Positions 24,781 to 37,859 of a DNA stretch of 64,000 nt are shown here, piece after piece (position 1 is the stretch's first letter; each line of letters starts with the position of its first letter). The notes under the pieces are model-generated. The model was not told the origin of the DNA. It did no database searches and worked only from the letters and a program-made list of their open reading frames with translations. Location: positions 77,941,785 through 78,005,784 of the forward strand of contig CM048555.1 in NCBI GenBank assembly GCA_026413225.1. The letters run 5' to 3'. This DNA comes from Otis tarda. Its lineage: Eukaryota > Chordata > Aves > Otidiformes > Otididae. The position numbers and the translations under genes were made by a program.

Positions 24781-27700
24781 GTTACAGGACTATAAAGAGT
24801 AATCTCAGGAATGGATAGTGTGGCTTTAGTTTTTCTGTTATTTTGAAAGATTCCTAAAGTAGTGGAACTTTTCCCAATTCTGGATTATGCAGGAATGTAG
24901 TAATTAGCACAGGCTTCTGAAGTGTTGAGACCTTATATTTGAATAGCTATCCTAAAATGTATTTTGAATCTTTCTGTTTTAAGAGGTTTTTTTTAGGTTT
25001 GATCAACCTCCTGGATTTGGCAAACAACTGTGATTATAGAAAGGACATGGTTGAGCCAATTCAGAATTTTGCTGAAGAAATAAATAAGTTCTGCAGCAAA
25101 AGAAAGTCCAGTAGTAGAAAAAGTATTGACTAAATGGCTCAACATTGAAGATAATTTCTTTCCATTTCAAACTTACATCTCTATGCACATACAAAGCAGT
25201 CCAACCACAAATTGATTTCAATATCTCATTCCTCTCACAAAGTACAATCAGAACAGATGGGAAGTTTTTTTGTTACAAAGCATATATGAGGCTAAATCCT
25301 GCATAGTAATGGCTGGAGTATCCAATTATAAATATTTTCTAGTGTCTTGTATTCTATACTTTTCTTTGTCCAGAAGCAGACTGACAGGGGACAAGAGGGT
25401 AGCATGTAAGTTTAGTAATATTTCATCCATCTTCTCTTCCTGTCAGACAGGCAACACGTGGGGTTTTCTGGTCATCTTCAACATTAATCACCTGGAACAT
25501 GTTGCAGTGGTCTAACAGAGAAGTGTTTAATTCTCTGATTAAGATTATTAAGAGAAGAAGTTGTAAAAAGCTTATTTCATCAAAAGGGAAAAATAGTTTG
25601 AGACCCTTACTTTGATGTCAGTAAGGAAGCCTAGCCAAGATGGCTGCAGACTACACTCACAATTGAGCGGTGTATTACCACTGGGGAAACAGGAGTCAAA
25701 ATCTTTCAAAATTCTTGAAATGTTGTATTGACTTTGTGCTTAGAAGCACTCTGTTAGGACTCTTACAGGAGGTACTTACAGGCTACTCTCAAGCACAGGT
25801 GGTAGAGGCTAGAGACCAGTTTAACCTTGAGGCTATTTGAGTTCTAAGTTAGACTCTTGTTCTGGAGACCACTACTTCAGGGTAATAAGGAGGTAAATTA
25901 AACCTGCATTTGAAATTGGCAGTATTTTTACCATTCAGGGAGGTACAAATTGGGTTTTCTTTTCCCGTAGGAAATAAATACAAGAAGTGGCTAATGAAGT
26001 ACATTTTTGTATATGGCTGAAAATCACTGTAATTCTCATTTAACTTATAGAAATTATTTGATTTTTTTACATTATCAATGGATAAGTGCCAATGTGACTG
26101 CTGTAGTAGACAAAGGTTCATAAATAAAAACAGAAATTTGAATGTGTTTTGATCTCTGTTGTTTATCCCAGTACATACATATATTTCCTTTAGAAGCTGT
26201 CACGTGTACAATAACATGAAAGAATTTCAGATCACGTTATGTATTTGAGCATCAAATGTGTGAATAACAGGTCTACTTCTTATCACTATGTAAAATATAT
26301 AAGAGATCAGATGGAAATAATTGGAAATTGATCTTAAAAGAAATTTTTGCTTTTTTATACTGTTAGTTGTAATAAAGACAACTTTTTACCTGAAGGTATC
26401 TATGGGATAATTCACAGGCTAACGTACAGATCACATAGTATTAGAACTTACTCCAGCTGTGCTATAAGGAAAGGAGTTAAATATTGTTGTTCTTACATAC
26501 TGAGATTCACATCTCAGTTAAAGGAAATGTAGCTGTATTGTAGACTTCCCCATACAGCTCTGGAAACATATTTTAAGGGAGTGGGAGAAAAGTAGCCTGT
26601 TCTATATGTCCCATTCAGCCCTTGACCTCTTTTGAACTTCAGTACTTTGTACCTGTTGCCATGCTGTTCTTATTGATAGGAATCAATCATCTGGGCATAG
26701 ATGTGGGCCACAACTATTTTTTCTTGCGGAGAACTACTTGATGAGGTGAGAATAGGCAACATTTTGTCCTCCTCTGTCATCAGTTATTGTGTTTTTACTT
26801 GCCCTGTTCCTTGGTGCTACTTGTACGGGTAGAGGTGCACACAGAGATGCTAATTGTCTCACCTATGAGCAATGTTCTCAGACATGGAGGCAAATAAACA
26901 GTTATGTGCCATATCAATGCCACTATCAAAAGCAGATAAAATGAAATTATTTGCTTCCAAATACATTGGTATGAAGATTAATTACCATTATGCAAAAGGC
27001 TTCTCAAAACGATGTTGCAACACTAGCCTACTTGTGTGATTTGAATCTCTTTCCTGTGTTTTTTCTACTGACTTTCCTACACCTTTTCTCCCCAGTTATA
27101 TCACTGGCGATCCTGTTGTACATGTAATGCATGCTCTACACCTGTACACAAGATAAATTAATTTGATATGTGACAAAGATATTGTAGAACAACCCCCAAA
27201 TGGAGTGGAATTTTTCCAGTGTGCTTTTCTGAATTTTAACTCTGCTCCCATGGAAGCACGGGGAAGGTTTGCCTTTAGCGTTAGAGCGGCTGGAACAGTT
27301 AAAAGCAAGTGAGTTGTTTTAATAATTAAGCAGTTGCTTTTTCCAAGTGTTCTAAATTCAATTTAGACTGCAATGTGGAGGTTGAGATAAAATGTATGAA
27401 CCTTAAAAAAGGGTAATCCTTAAAAAAAAAAAATCACAAGCTAAACACGCATGAATACATCTTACAAGCTAAGTTTTAAAAGTATTACATTGTGTAATGG
27501 TGCAACATGTGCATAAAATCATACCACTTTCATCATGGCCATGTTTTTTTTCATTAAATAAATCAGTGCTCTGTTTGAAAAGTCTATATAGTATAACTGT
27601 AAGCAGATGCAAATTAGGTTCTTACATGCCATATAATGCTTCTTACTTAGACCTTTGCACAAGAGGTAATTCACACAACATCCCAGGGCTGTAGAGAAAT

Positions 27701-29874
27701 ATTCTCATCCCTTTTCTTCAGAAAACTGACTGCGGTGCACAACATCCAGAGGCGAAGTCTGAAGTGCTCTAACAGAAGGTCCAGACCTGCAAGCTGGGTA
27801 TATTGACTGCCTAGCTTCAAACGTTTGCCATTTCCTAGGCCTGAAAATTCAAATAACAAATAAAGGTTTTCTGTTTGTTTCCAAAGCTGTCTGTCCTGAG
27901 CGGTTAGTTGACAAGTCTCACTAGATTTCTAACTGAGATGGCACCTCGGTCCAGTGAGGTATTGGCACAGCTTTATACACCATCATGGCAAATTCTTTTA
28001 TAAAAGGGGGACCTGTCCTGACAGCCATTACTGAGACATATAAAAGCAAAATAGGGCCCCACTGTGCTCAGCGTTTCGTGTTGGTTATTTCAAGCAGACT
28101 TCTTGCAACAAGTAGGATTTTTTTTCTTTTTTTCTTATTTCTGAGGGGACTGATTCTTCTCACACAATTTTTGGAGAGCCAAGGCCCTGAAGTCTACTTG
28201 CTCAGTTACCTCTTTCACCTAAAAGCAAATTCCTGAAATGTAGATGTTAATACACGTAACAGATGTAAAATGAATCTAACCCTGTGAGACTCTCTATGAT
28301 GTACACAAAGAATCTGTGGCAAAAGAAGAAGATGAGTTTTGGTCATTTCTCCCTGTCTGACTGTCCTTTTTCTTCTCGCTTCTGAACACACTTACTTCAA
28401 GTGATCGGGAAGCGCCTTCAATACCTAATATCAAATAAATGTCGTTCAACTGCCATTCTGCAGTGCAGCAGAGCCATGTAGGATGTACCTAGATTTAGGG
28501 AGCCTGGCAGTATTTCACAGAAGTACAGCACATGTACAGACCCTGTGTAGCTCTTCAAAATAAACCTCCTTACCCTTCCTGTGATAAGCTTGACTTGTGC
28601 TTTAGAAAGAGGATTTGTCCATTGTATTTTCATTCACATCATCTAGCAGCTGTCAGGTGATAAAGGACTTGTGACTACTATCGACCCGGACATCCTTTGA
28701 ACTGACAACTGGAGGTTAGAGGCTTCTTATCCTACTAGCAATCTCCCTCCATTAGCGTAACTATTTGTAATACAATCTGCAGGGATTAGCTGATACCTGT
28801 GCCTCTCTTCAGGCCGGGGAACACAGACAGAACAAAAAGAATTTAGTAGTAAGTGCATACAGGGATGAAAATCACTGAAATCCTGTTGACTCTGCTCACT
28901 TATTTGACCCTTTAAGCTAACAAGCATTTAGTTTCACTGGGACTTCAAAATCGACATTGGATAGGATTCCCAGTGAGTTTTACATTCCTTGGCAGGTAAC
29001 CAGATGATACACTAGATGTCTAGTAAACCCATTTCCACACTACATTAGGAATTCATCAAAGCAAGTCGAATCACTTCTCTACAAAAATGAAGGAATCTTG
29101 AGAGAATTTTGTGTCTGCACCTTTAGTTCTTCTATTCCTGGTCATAATTTATAATTTGGCAGTATATTTCCTTGAGCTGATATTGAATTCACAATGTGAC
29201 TTTCTTCCACAGAAAAAAAAAATAAAACCTTTTTTTTATGAAACAATGACTATAGCATCAGTGTAGCCTATAGCTCAACTAAATTGAAGCACTAAATTGC
29301 CATATATGTAATTCAGAGCTGCATGCCATATCTCTGCAAACTAATCTGAAACTACCTTCAGATTATTGTTTATCAGAAACAGTATTTATGTATTTACATT
29401 TCCTTCTGAAAGCAGTGCTATTCTGTATTACAAGACATGGTGACAAAGTAAGATTTATTATTTGTGTCTTAATAGATTTTATTTTTCAAAGTAATGTAAA
29501 TTGCATTAACTCAGTAATGTAAGAAAGAAAGGAAAAGAAAGATAACCTACACAAGTTAGTGAATGCGCTTCTTAAATGCAGGGTTTGCTAGCATTCATTG
29601 CAGTTTCAAATACTTAGCTTGACCATTTCCACAGAATTTTGCTGACTAGAAAATTCCTGTGTTCATTTTATGGAGAAGTAGATCTTGAAATCTTGCCTGG
29701 AAAAGGTTTTTCTGCCTTACCATTTGTTAATTTTCAGAAGTTACCAGACAATGAGCAAATATTTCAAGAAGTTGGACTTCTTTTTTTTTTTTTTTTTTTA
29801 TTGCACGTGTGAGCACGTATGTGCGTGAAGCTCTTCCAAATTTCCAGTAAAGCAGCAATATTTTCTTATTTTTG

Positions 29875-29940
29875 TGGGAAGGGAGAAGGGAGAGCAAAGG
29901 GCAAATGGAGGATTGGGAAGGGAACGGGAAGAACATTAGA
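29875..29940 (+). repeat. Polypurine tract with spaced G runs
   Basis: Seven GGG runs occur in about 55 bases (29876, 29881, 29888, 29899, 29915, 29920, 29926), separated by short purine spacers on the plus strand. The layout could support a G-quadruplex or triplex structure; this is a structural inference only. Confidence 0.6.
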
Positions 29941-32504
29941 AGATAGAGCTTCTAGACCACAGAGTTGCCAGGAATCCTTCGGATCTGGCATTACTTCACC
30001 CCATCCTGCCCTGCCCCAGTGGTGATTCCCAGTCTTTTCTTAGTGGTTTAGGTTTTTTTAAGGTTCTGAAATAGCTACACAGATCTGCTATGTTTGCATT
30101 GATACCCTAAGAAATTGCTTGTTTTATGTAATGCTTGATAACACTTTATAAAGAGTTTCTAAACAGTTAATACGTAATGAATGGATTAGAAAAGTTTGCT
30201 AAATTAATTATTACAATCTCAGCAGGAAGATGTATGCACCCAGAATTGTGCTCCATAGCAATTAATGGATAAAATTTATTAGACTATTCCTGAATGAACA
30301 CCTTATCAATTATATGAAATTATAAAATATGTATGAATATATGAAAAAGTGTATATTACACTGTGGCTTGGACTATAGCGGAAGAATAGGGTACTGACTT
30401 TGTGGCAAGGAACTGATCAGTACTGCTTTGAAATGTATGGAAACTTCAACCATTAATTCTTCTGTCTTTTTTTTTTCCTTTTTTTTTTTTTTTTTCCCCA
30501 TGGCTTTGACGATTTGTCTCATACTTCAAGCAAAGATCAGATTCATGGCAGAATCAAACACTTTATTACGAACTGCTGGAGGGTTTGCTTTTTCTATCTT
30601 AAAGTATTAAATCAGGCTCTTTTGGTTTTTCAAAATCTTTACAGTTCCAAAACCAGTTCTTTTTTACTTTGTTCTGGAGGCAGGCTTTTACTGCCTTTCT
30701 TCAGCTTTAAGCTGGATTTTACTTATTTTCTTCTTTTGAGCTGTACCTCTTTTTTCTTTTTATTCTCTAGCTTGTCTTCTTGCCTTGGTGGTTCTGTTCT
30801 GTGGCTTAAACCTTCTCAGTGACATTGCTTCATAACTCAGATTTTTCTGAAAAAAAAAAAGTGATTTGTCAATGGCAGACCTAAAACATGTTCAGTCTTC
30901 AGGTTTAAAAAAAAACAAATCATGGGCTTCTGAGAAGATAGCTATGATTTTGAGTTGGCAATCCTGACAAGTACCTCTTTTATGCACGCTTATTAATTTG
31001 ACAACTATTACCCTGCTACAGGTGATTGAAAAGTGAAAATTACACTGTACAACACAATTCTTCTTTGCTTCTTTCAACATTACTTGGACAGATAAATACG
31101 AGACCTTAAAAACTATAGAAGCTTCAAAGACTATTGCAGTGGAATCTACCTGCCTGTTATGATCATCTCTAAGGCAGGAGACTCTACAATCTCCATCATA
31201 TGGCTGGATATCTCATGTAATATGAATCCTTACCTAGTGACTACCACTACGTCTTTTAAATATGTATACATTTAGAGTATATAACAAAACAAACACTAAA
31301 TCTTTTTATTAAATGTTACTGATTTGAAATATTTCTCTCATGTTTTCTTTTTAGTATTCTGTAGAGGAGTCCTTCAAATTCATATACTTCATTCACATTT
31401 GTTATTGTAAACACATTTTTCAAATTTGAATTTATTTCTGATTTATCGAGTCTGCTGTATGTTTTCTCTCTTGCCCAGGATATTGCCTGTACAAGTAAAT
31501 ATCTTCAGTATACTTCATCATTGCTGAGAATCTGTGATGAGATACTAAAAAAGTCATTTTCAGAGCAAATGCATTAGATATTGCATATATTGTGACTTCT
31601 TCTTTCAAAAGTAATGAGTGAGGAATTCTTTCTTTTGTATTTAATGTAGATAACGAGGTACTTTTTATTAACCTTTGTTTCATGTGTAGAAGTATCTATA
31701 TGTTCTTTTAATTTGGAAAAGATCATGCCTTTTAAAAAGCTGCTTCAACTCTGCTTTCTACTTGGTAGCACAGGTTCTCAAGAGGCTTCCATTTTAAGCC
31801 TTGCCTCTGCAAAACAGATTAAAATTTTCTCTTTACATCAAGATGCTCCACGTTGCTAGGGGAGGCCAGGCGTTGCTGTGTATTAGCTGACATCATGCTG
31901 TCACCTGGTTTGATCTCCTGGCTTTAAATTCATGAGGGTTAAGAAATGTCTCACCTCCTTTAAGGATTTACCTTAGAGTAAATGTCTCAGTGTAGGCACA
32001 CATATTTAGAAAGCAGTTTTATTGTGAAGCACAGGGCAGGGTTCTTAAGTTTTCTCATTTATTACCTTTTCTTGTTTTTTAGGTGCTCCTTCAACCTGAA
32101 GTTTTTACATTCGTACACTTTCAGTAAACATTTAGCTCTCTTCTGTCTCTCTTTACATAATTCTTTTTTCCATTTTTTAGTTGTTACTTACTAGCTCTCA
32201 AAAGCTGCATCCTGGACTGGAGATCTGATGTTTGAGATGAGGAAAATAAAGTCTTATTTAACAGAAAATAAGTTTTCTTTTCTTTTTTCCTAATTTAAAT
32301 CCATCTGGATAGTACAGACTGAAGATTTAAATCAGGCTTTAGTGCTGTATTTCTGCTCTGTAGAACAGTTATAAATAACCAAACAAACAAGAAGGAAGAG
32401 AGGAAAAAAAAAACTTACATTTTTGCAGATATGTCACTGTATTATCCTTTGTCTAAATGAAGAAGTATTATCAATACTTTGTTAGCAAAGAGAAACCCAA
32501 GAGA

Positions 32505-32634
32505 GATCAAGGCCACATTGGACAGGGCTCTGAGCAACCTGATCTGGTTGGAGGTGTGTCTGCTCCTTGCCGGGAGGTTGGACTAGATGGCCTTTAAAGG
32601 TCCCTTTGAAGCCAAACCACTCTATGATTGTATC
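32505..32634 (+). mobile_element. CR1 LINE 3'-end fragment
   Basis: Contains AAGGCCACATTGGACAGGG, GAGCAACCTGATCTGGTTGG, GTTGGACTAGATGGCC and CACTCTATGATTGTATCA. This is the last coding stretch and 3' UTR of the CR1 type seen at 8975 and 54324. Only about 130 bp remains, with the tail mutated. It lies just left of an unidentified ORF remnant. Confidence 0.85.
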
Positions 32635-32725
32635 AGGAACTTATTGAATTCAGTTCTATGCTAGGGAGAAAAGAAGGAAAGGGAAAGGAAAGAGAATACA
32701 CCCCCTTGTCACTGAATCCGTCTAG
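32635..32725. other. Purine-rich spacer
   Basis: Short spacer with a GGAAA/GGGAAA run at about 32665-32695; no other feature. Confidence 0.5.
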
Positions 32726-33180
32726 CCTGTACATCCTTCAGGAAAACTTACAGACTTGGGGGACTCGAATTCTGCAACTTTTGCTGCAGTCATCAAGGCC
32801 TTAAGCAAAGGAAGTCTGCCAGCACCAGTACCTACTGATGATCCTCCAGCCTCTGCTGGTCCTTCTCTAGACTACTTACAGCAACAGAGAAGCCTAGAAA
32901 GAAATCATTTGCAGACTGTTTCTTTCAAGGACTGTCAGAAAGAGGCAGTGTTGATAGCTTTAACCAGTGTTTTTAAGCCAAATACAAAAGAGGATGACTG
33001 CCTTACAGATTCCAACTTACTCAAAGATAACTTAAAGTCACTCCTATGTCACTTTACGCACATTTGAACTGGAATCCCTCTTCAAAAACTGTTAAGGCTG
33101 TTAACAGCTTCAACTAATCAATTACAGGAAAACTTTACCTTCAGCGCCACTGCCTTAAAAGATCAATTCAGTTTAGATTA
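32726..33180 (+). pseudogene. Unidentified ORF remnant, possible retrocopy
   Basis: After the in-frame stop at 32723-32725 a frame stays open to a TGA at 33065-33067, then continues in the same frame to a TAA at 33178-33180, directly against a 13-base A run and a second A run at 33202-33212. The longest uninterrupted piece is about 113 residues and there is no ATG near its beginning. The composition is protein-like rather than low complexity: a proline-rich part (LPAPVPTDDPPASAGPSLDY), then a mixed acidic/basic part (TSVFKPNTKEDDCLTDSN). Past the TGA the frame adds about 37 residues (PLQKLLRLLTASTNQLQENF is included). I do not recognise the family. A stop-interrupted coding fragment with an A-rich end, between two CR1 tails, is compatible with a retroposed cDNA, but a chance open frame cannot be excluded. 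Confidence 0.35.
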
Positions 33181-33356
33181 AAAAAAAAAAAAATCAGCAT
33201 TAAAAAAAAAAATCTAAGATAGAGGATTGAGACTAAGAATTGAGCCCACAAGCGCAATCTTCCTCTGGAGCCTGCAAGAACAACACTCCTTCCTCCTCTT
33301 CTTACTACCCTGCTGAAGCATTTGTGATTCCAAGCAGGTCAGATTCAGGCAAAGAC
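33181..33356. other. A-rich linker between ORF remnant and CR1
   Basis: Two A runs (about 33180-33193 and 33202-33212) are followed by about 145 bp of unidentified sequence that runs without a visible boundary into the CR1 sequence at 33357. Confidence 0.5.
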
Positions 33357-33774
33357 TCAGAGAACAAATCTTATGAGGAGTGGCTGAGGGAACTGGAATT
33401 GTTTACTGGTGAAGAGGAGGCTGAGGGGAGACCTTATCACTCTCTACACCTACCTGAAAAGAGGCTGTAGCGAGGTGAGTGTTGTTTTCTCCCAAGTAAC
33501 AAGTGATAGGACAAAAGGAAACAGCCTCAAGTTGCGCCAGCAGATGTTTAGATTGGATATTAGGGAAAAATTCTTCACCAAAAGGATTGTCAAGCATTGG
33601 AACAGGCTGCTTGGAGAAGTGCTGGAGTAAGCATCCCTGGAGGGATTTAAAAGACGTGTAGATGTTACGCTTCGGGACATGGTTTAGTGGTGGACTTGGC
33701 AGTGTTAGGTTAACGGTTGGACTTGATAATCTTAAAGGTCTTTTCTAACCTAAGTGATTCTATGATTTTATATG
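33357..33774 (+). mobile_element. CR1 LINE, 5'-truncated copy (second subfamily)
   Basis: Begins at the ORF2 codons for [15 protein letters not shown] and continues with GGCTGAGGGGAGACC, ACAAAAGGAAACAGCCTCAA, TTCTTCACCAAAAGGATTG and AAGCATTGGAACAGGCTG. It ends in the 3' UTR GGACATGGTTTAGTGGTGG...AAGTGATTCTATGATTTTA. The coding part is broken by a shift after GAGGAGG and by stops. The subfamily matches 21597 and 50631, not the CR1 tail at 32505, so the two tails are not halves of one interrupted copy. Confidence 0.92.
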
Positions 33775-35316
33775 ACTTCTGTACTTGTACTTACCTTCTT
33801 ACATGCTAACACTGTTATCCCTATGGTTTTTGGAAATAAAATGTGTGTGCGTATAACTTAGAAAATAATCTCACATTGAAGAATGGCCTATTTTTAAAAG
33901 TGTGGTCCAGTGATGTTATATTTCTGAAAAAAAAAATAACCAAACCAGTGTTTTCATACAGTATTTCTTCTAATTTACTGACCAGGATATCTTTCAAGGA
34001 GAGTGTTTAGAGAATTTTTGGTTGCGTTTAGCTCATTTGCTAGCTTTTTGGTATACTAAGGGGAAGCCACTTGAATGCTTTGTCAGGCGAAGAAAGCAGC
34101 AGTTGGAAAGTTTTGTCTGTATAGGCTTACCAACAAAAACTGAACAGCTGTCAATTAATTTTATAATTTGTAGTTCATTTCACTTGGAGTATGTAGTGTC
34201 CTGCTAATTTGAGGCTGGTGCCTTCAGAATCTCAGAAGGCATTGTAGTGATTCTCCACTCAGTCCAGAATTCAAATCTATTAGTGAGCCTAGCAAAACCT
34301 TCATGACATAAGTAGTCTAACTGAAAACAACATGATGGTTTGCACCATCTTATCCTAAAGCATTTTTGTTTCTGTCCACTGAAGCACGTGGAGTTCAGAT
34401 GGAAATGGGTTCTACCATAACATCTGTTTTGAAGCCACCTACTTTTGTTGCTACTCTCATACTGTCATCTCTGAGAAGATAAAAACATATTTCAATGTCT
34501 GGAATTTCTTGCTTTACTTACTGTTTTCCAGAATGTGTTTCTTTGTTTATTTCACATTGTTACTCTGTGTACAAGTCTTTAAATATCCAGTTGTGTTGTA
34601 TGAAATTTCACTTAAGGGCTTAATTTTGCATTCCTGAAAAGAACCCAAATTTATCTCCTGTTTAAGAGGATCAGCAAAAAGACAGTACAGAATAACATTT
34701 TATTCCCTCCTTTCCTGCAAAGTTGGTCCCTAGTCATGGCCTTGTCATTTGTGTTGCTCATAACTATCTGAACCTGGTTATCTGAATAGGAGTCTGGTTT
34801 TAATGCTTTTTTTTTTTTTTTTTCCTCCTACTAGAACGGCAATAAAGGGATATGGTGCAGCCTAAAAAGTACTGGATATCGACTCTTTTAAATATTAATA
34901 TCCATAGAAGACTGTGTATTTACTCAATAGTACTTTGTTGCTATTGCAGTAATAAAGGCTATGTAAGATGTTTCTAGGTGGTCATTTTGTTTGTTCATCC
35001 TTTCAGATTGCTTCAGAATGAAACAGTTTTTCCTCCTCACCCTCTTTTGCAAGAGATATTAAAATGGCTTCAAGCATATTTCAGAAGAATCACTGATGCT
35101 TTGATTTTTATGTCCTTGATTTATCCTTTAGGCAAACAAAAATCCCTATGGCAAACAATTTGCATTTTCTTCTTTCTAGCCCTCATAACGAATTTCTGTT
35201 ATTCAGTAAAACTAATGGTTAATTTTTGCCCTTTATCCTCTTCTTCCACTATCTACCTACTGTGTTGCATGTGATGCTGCACTATGAGTTTAATCATGTG
35301 AGAAGAGCAACAAAAT

Positions 35317-35395
35317 AAATATTTATATAAATATATTTATGTATAAATATATATATGTTCATATATATATGTATAAATAAATACACATATGAGTA
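35317..35395. repeat. AT-rich simple sequence
   Basis: A stretch made of ATAAATATTTATATAAATA-like and ATATATATGTATAAATA-like phrases, imperfect and partly palindromic. Confidence 0.8.
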
Positions 35396-35655
35396 GATGT
35401 TCCTAGATGTCTGGATTCAGGTAAGAAGTGACATTTTGCCTTCTAGATCTGAAAGCATGAATCCTCGTTACTCTGGAATCAGGTTACTTTCAAAATTTGG
35501 GTCTCAATCGTATGGTTTGGAGTTATCAGTTGTTTATCTCAGGTTTTAGCCTTCTTTCTTTCCAGACACACAATTGAAATAAATTCTAGGCTTCAAAGAT
35601 ACGGAGTTTAAGGTGTAATGCTGTTACACTATTTCTCATTTATAGAAACTGACCA

Positions 35656-35793
35656 ATTGCTTGCCTGTACTTGCATTTGTTTGGTTTTAGTGTGATGAAA
35701 TTTGTTTTTAATTTTACCGGCTGGTACAACTCATTGCTTGCCAGTACTTGCATTTATTTGGACTTCTTGTGAAGAAATTTATTTTTAATTTCA
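35656..35793. repeat. Diverged tandem duplication, period about 77 bp
   Basis: ATTGCTTGCCTGTACTTGCA at 35656 and ATTGCTTGCCAGTACTTGCA at 35733 begin two copies. Both continue TTTRTTTGG and then a GTGAWGAAATTT...TTTTTAATTT segment. Each conserved copy spans about 60 bases with scattered differences, so the duplication is not recent. Confidence 0.8.
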
Positions 35794-37859
35794 AAGTCAC
35801 TTTCTTCTACAGAAAGGACAAAAAGAGGCACTGTGTGTAACTCCATGATGTCTTACACTTCCATGCATCGTTTATATAGGTGCAAAAAGAAGGTAGAAGA
35901 CTTCCGTTGTCAGCTTTTGTGGTTCCAGTCCTTCTGTAAAGATGCAGAATCACCTTCAGAATAAAAGTCAGCTGGCAACTCAGACCCGTAGCAAGCTAAC
36001 CAGAAAATAGGTATTATTCCTTGCAGAAGCTCAGAAGTTTGTTTGGCTCCCCAAGGACAAGTTTTATCAAAACAAAAGCCGTATTGGTGTAGCTTGAGGT
36101 GAATGTTCTATTAACAATAAATATATTCTTCCTTCCTAAGCTCCCTGCATAATAAATGGTGATGCACTTACCCCATTCAACATGATCTGTGTTTACAAGC
36201 AGTTCAAACATTCATCTTGCTTTGATTTGCTAGGATCTGTGATATGAATAGTTAGTATCAAGATTGATAGTGAGCTTTTTACCCCTTTCTCCCATTTTGT
36301 GTCAGACACCCCTTTAATTGCCACTGCAGAAGGAACCAAAATGTCTGTTACTCAATAATAAAACCTTTGGTCTTGTTTATATCTTGAGTTAAATCAGCCC
36401 TAAAAATTAATACTAAGAGCTAACTAAAATCGTTGCTCAAGTGTGGAGGAAATGGCTTTCTGCTGTACATTATTTATCTCACTTAGGATGAGAGTCATGC
36501 TGCAGAAATGACAGAGTGGGTCTGGACTGACTAAAACCCCCTAGAAGAAGACCAGAGATGGGCTAAAAGAATTTCTTACTCTTATTTTGGCCTCTAGAAC
36601 ACAGATGGATGTAATCGTTGTCCTGTGTAACAACTGCATAAACAGGTACACAGCAGTTCTTTGATATGCCTTCTCAGGTATTTTTTTATTCCTCTTATTT
36701 TTCAACATTACTGTCTTACTATCCTTTACAAGCAGGAGGCATAAAGAAAGAGTGAGATGTCTTTCTGCAAGAGAAATGAGATAGTCATGTAAGAGATCTT
36801 AGAGGAATTAAGTGAAACTCTGTGAGATAAAGTCCATTGAACATGTCTCAGGAACCCAAATCTTCAGTCTAATTTCTACATGCCTGTGCAAAGATTTTAA
36901 ATAAAAATATCAGTTCACTTAATCTTAGTTTTTTTTCTTGAAAGACACCATGTTCTTATAAAGTTAGTGGGAATTCACATTTTATTTCGGTGAATACTGA
37001 AGTAGGCTTCATAGATATAAACAGTTTGCTGTTTGAATTACCCAGTGACTCAAATTCCTCTGGAGCTGGACTTTATCTTTCCTCTCTTCTCCTACTTTTG
37101 TGTGGACCAGCTGCCCTTAAGCTACACTTAAACTAATCAAGGCATATTGACCTTTGGTCTGTGTTGTAGACAACTCTGCTCTTTAGGGAAGGAAGTGGCA
37201 GATGGGGATGAATATAACCCTTTGTGTAATGTATGGTCTGTTGTTTTGCTCAGTCATGTAGCCCCATATCTGCAAACTAGAGAGTAAATCAAGTAATTCT
37301 TTAAATATGTCAAAAAGCTGCATGAAAGGAGAGAAACTCCTCTGAGTACTTTCGTTGTTCTTGCTTCCATTTGCAATCTAATGCCTAGCACTTAAATCTA
37401 TCTTAGTTAAGGATGTTTCCATTGAGGTGGAGAATACATTTTATCTGTACATCCATTAATCACGTCCTCATTAACTTAACTATTGTAAGGATGTTTGCCT
37501 CGAACACATTAGTGGAATTTTTATCCCACTGTCTGCAATCGTTAAAAGGGGATTTTTTTCCCCTGCCCGTAGTTGGTAAACCACTAAGTGTGGAAGCATT
37601 AACAACTAGAAAGAGTATTTAGGATAAGCTGTTATCTCTTTAGAGATTTTAAAGCATTTTATACGCTGTCAGAGACCAAGAGCCAGGAAGCAGTTTGATA
37701 AATGGACGTGACCAATGGAAAAAGCAAACAAACAAAATAAATAAAAAATGATAAATAAAATTAATAGATTATTAAACCAATTAGAGCCAATGTGGCATCC
37801 TACACAACAGTGGCCACAGAACTTCTCCTGAAATTAGCTGCAACTGAAATTGGTTATTA

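Larger units (their letters stand above)
22311..32504. other. Long unique AT-rich interval
   Basis: About 10 kb with no recognised gene or interspersed repeat. Noted details are a pyrimidine-rich run of sequence around 23520-24200, A runs at 24379-24394 and 24397-24409, a short hairpin at 24757-24780, T runs near 29780-29799 and 30466-30495, and a polypurine G-run tract at 29875-29940. Open frames are short and unsupported. Ancient, highly diverged repeats could be missed by eye. Confidence 0.45.
33775..37859. other. Unique AT-rich DNA with small local duplications
   Basis: No gene or interspersed repeat recognised in about 4 kb. It holds a T run at 34808-34823, an AT-rich TATA/ATAA stretch at 35317-35395, and a 77-bp-period tandem duplication at 35656-35793 listed separately. 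Confidence 0.5.
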
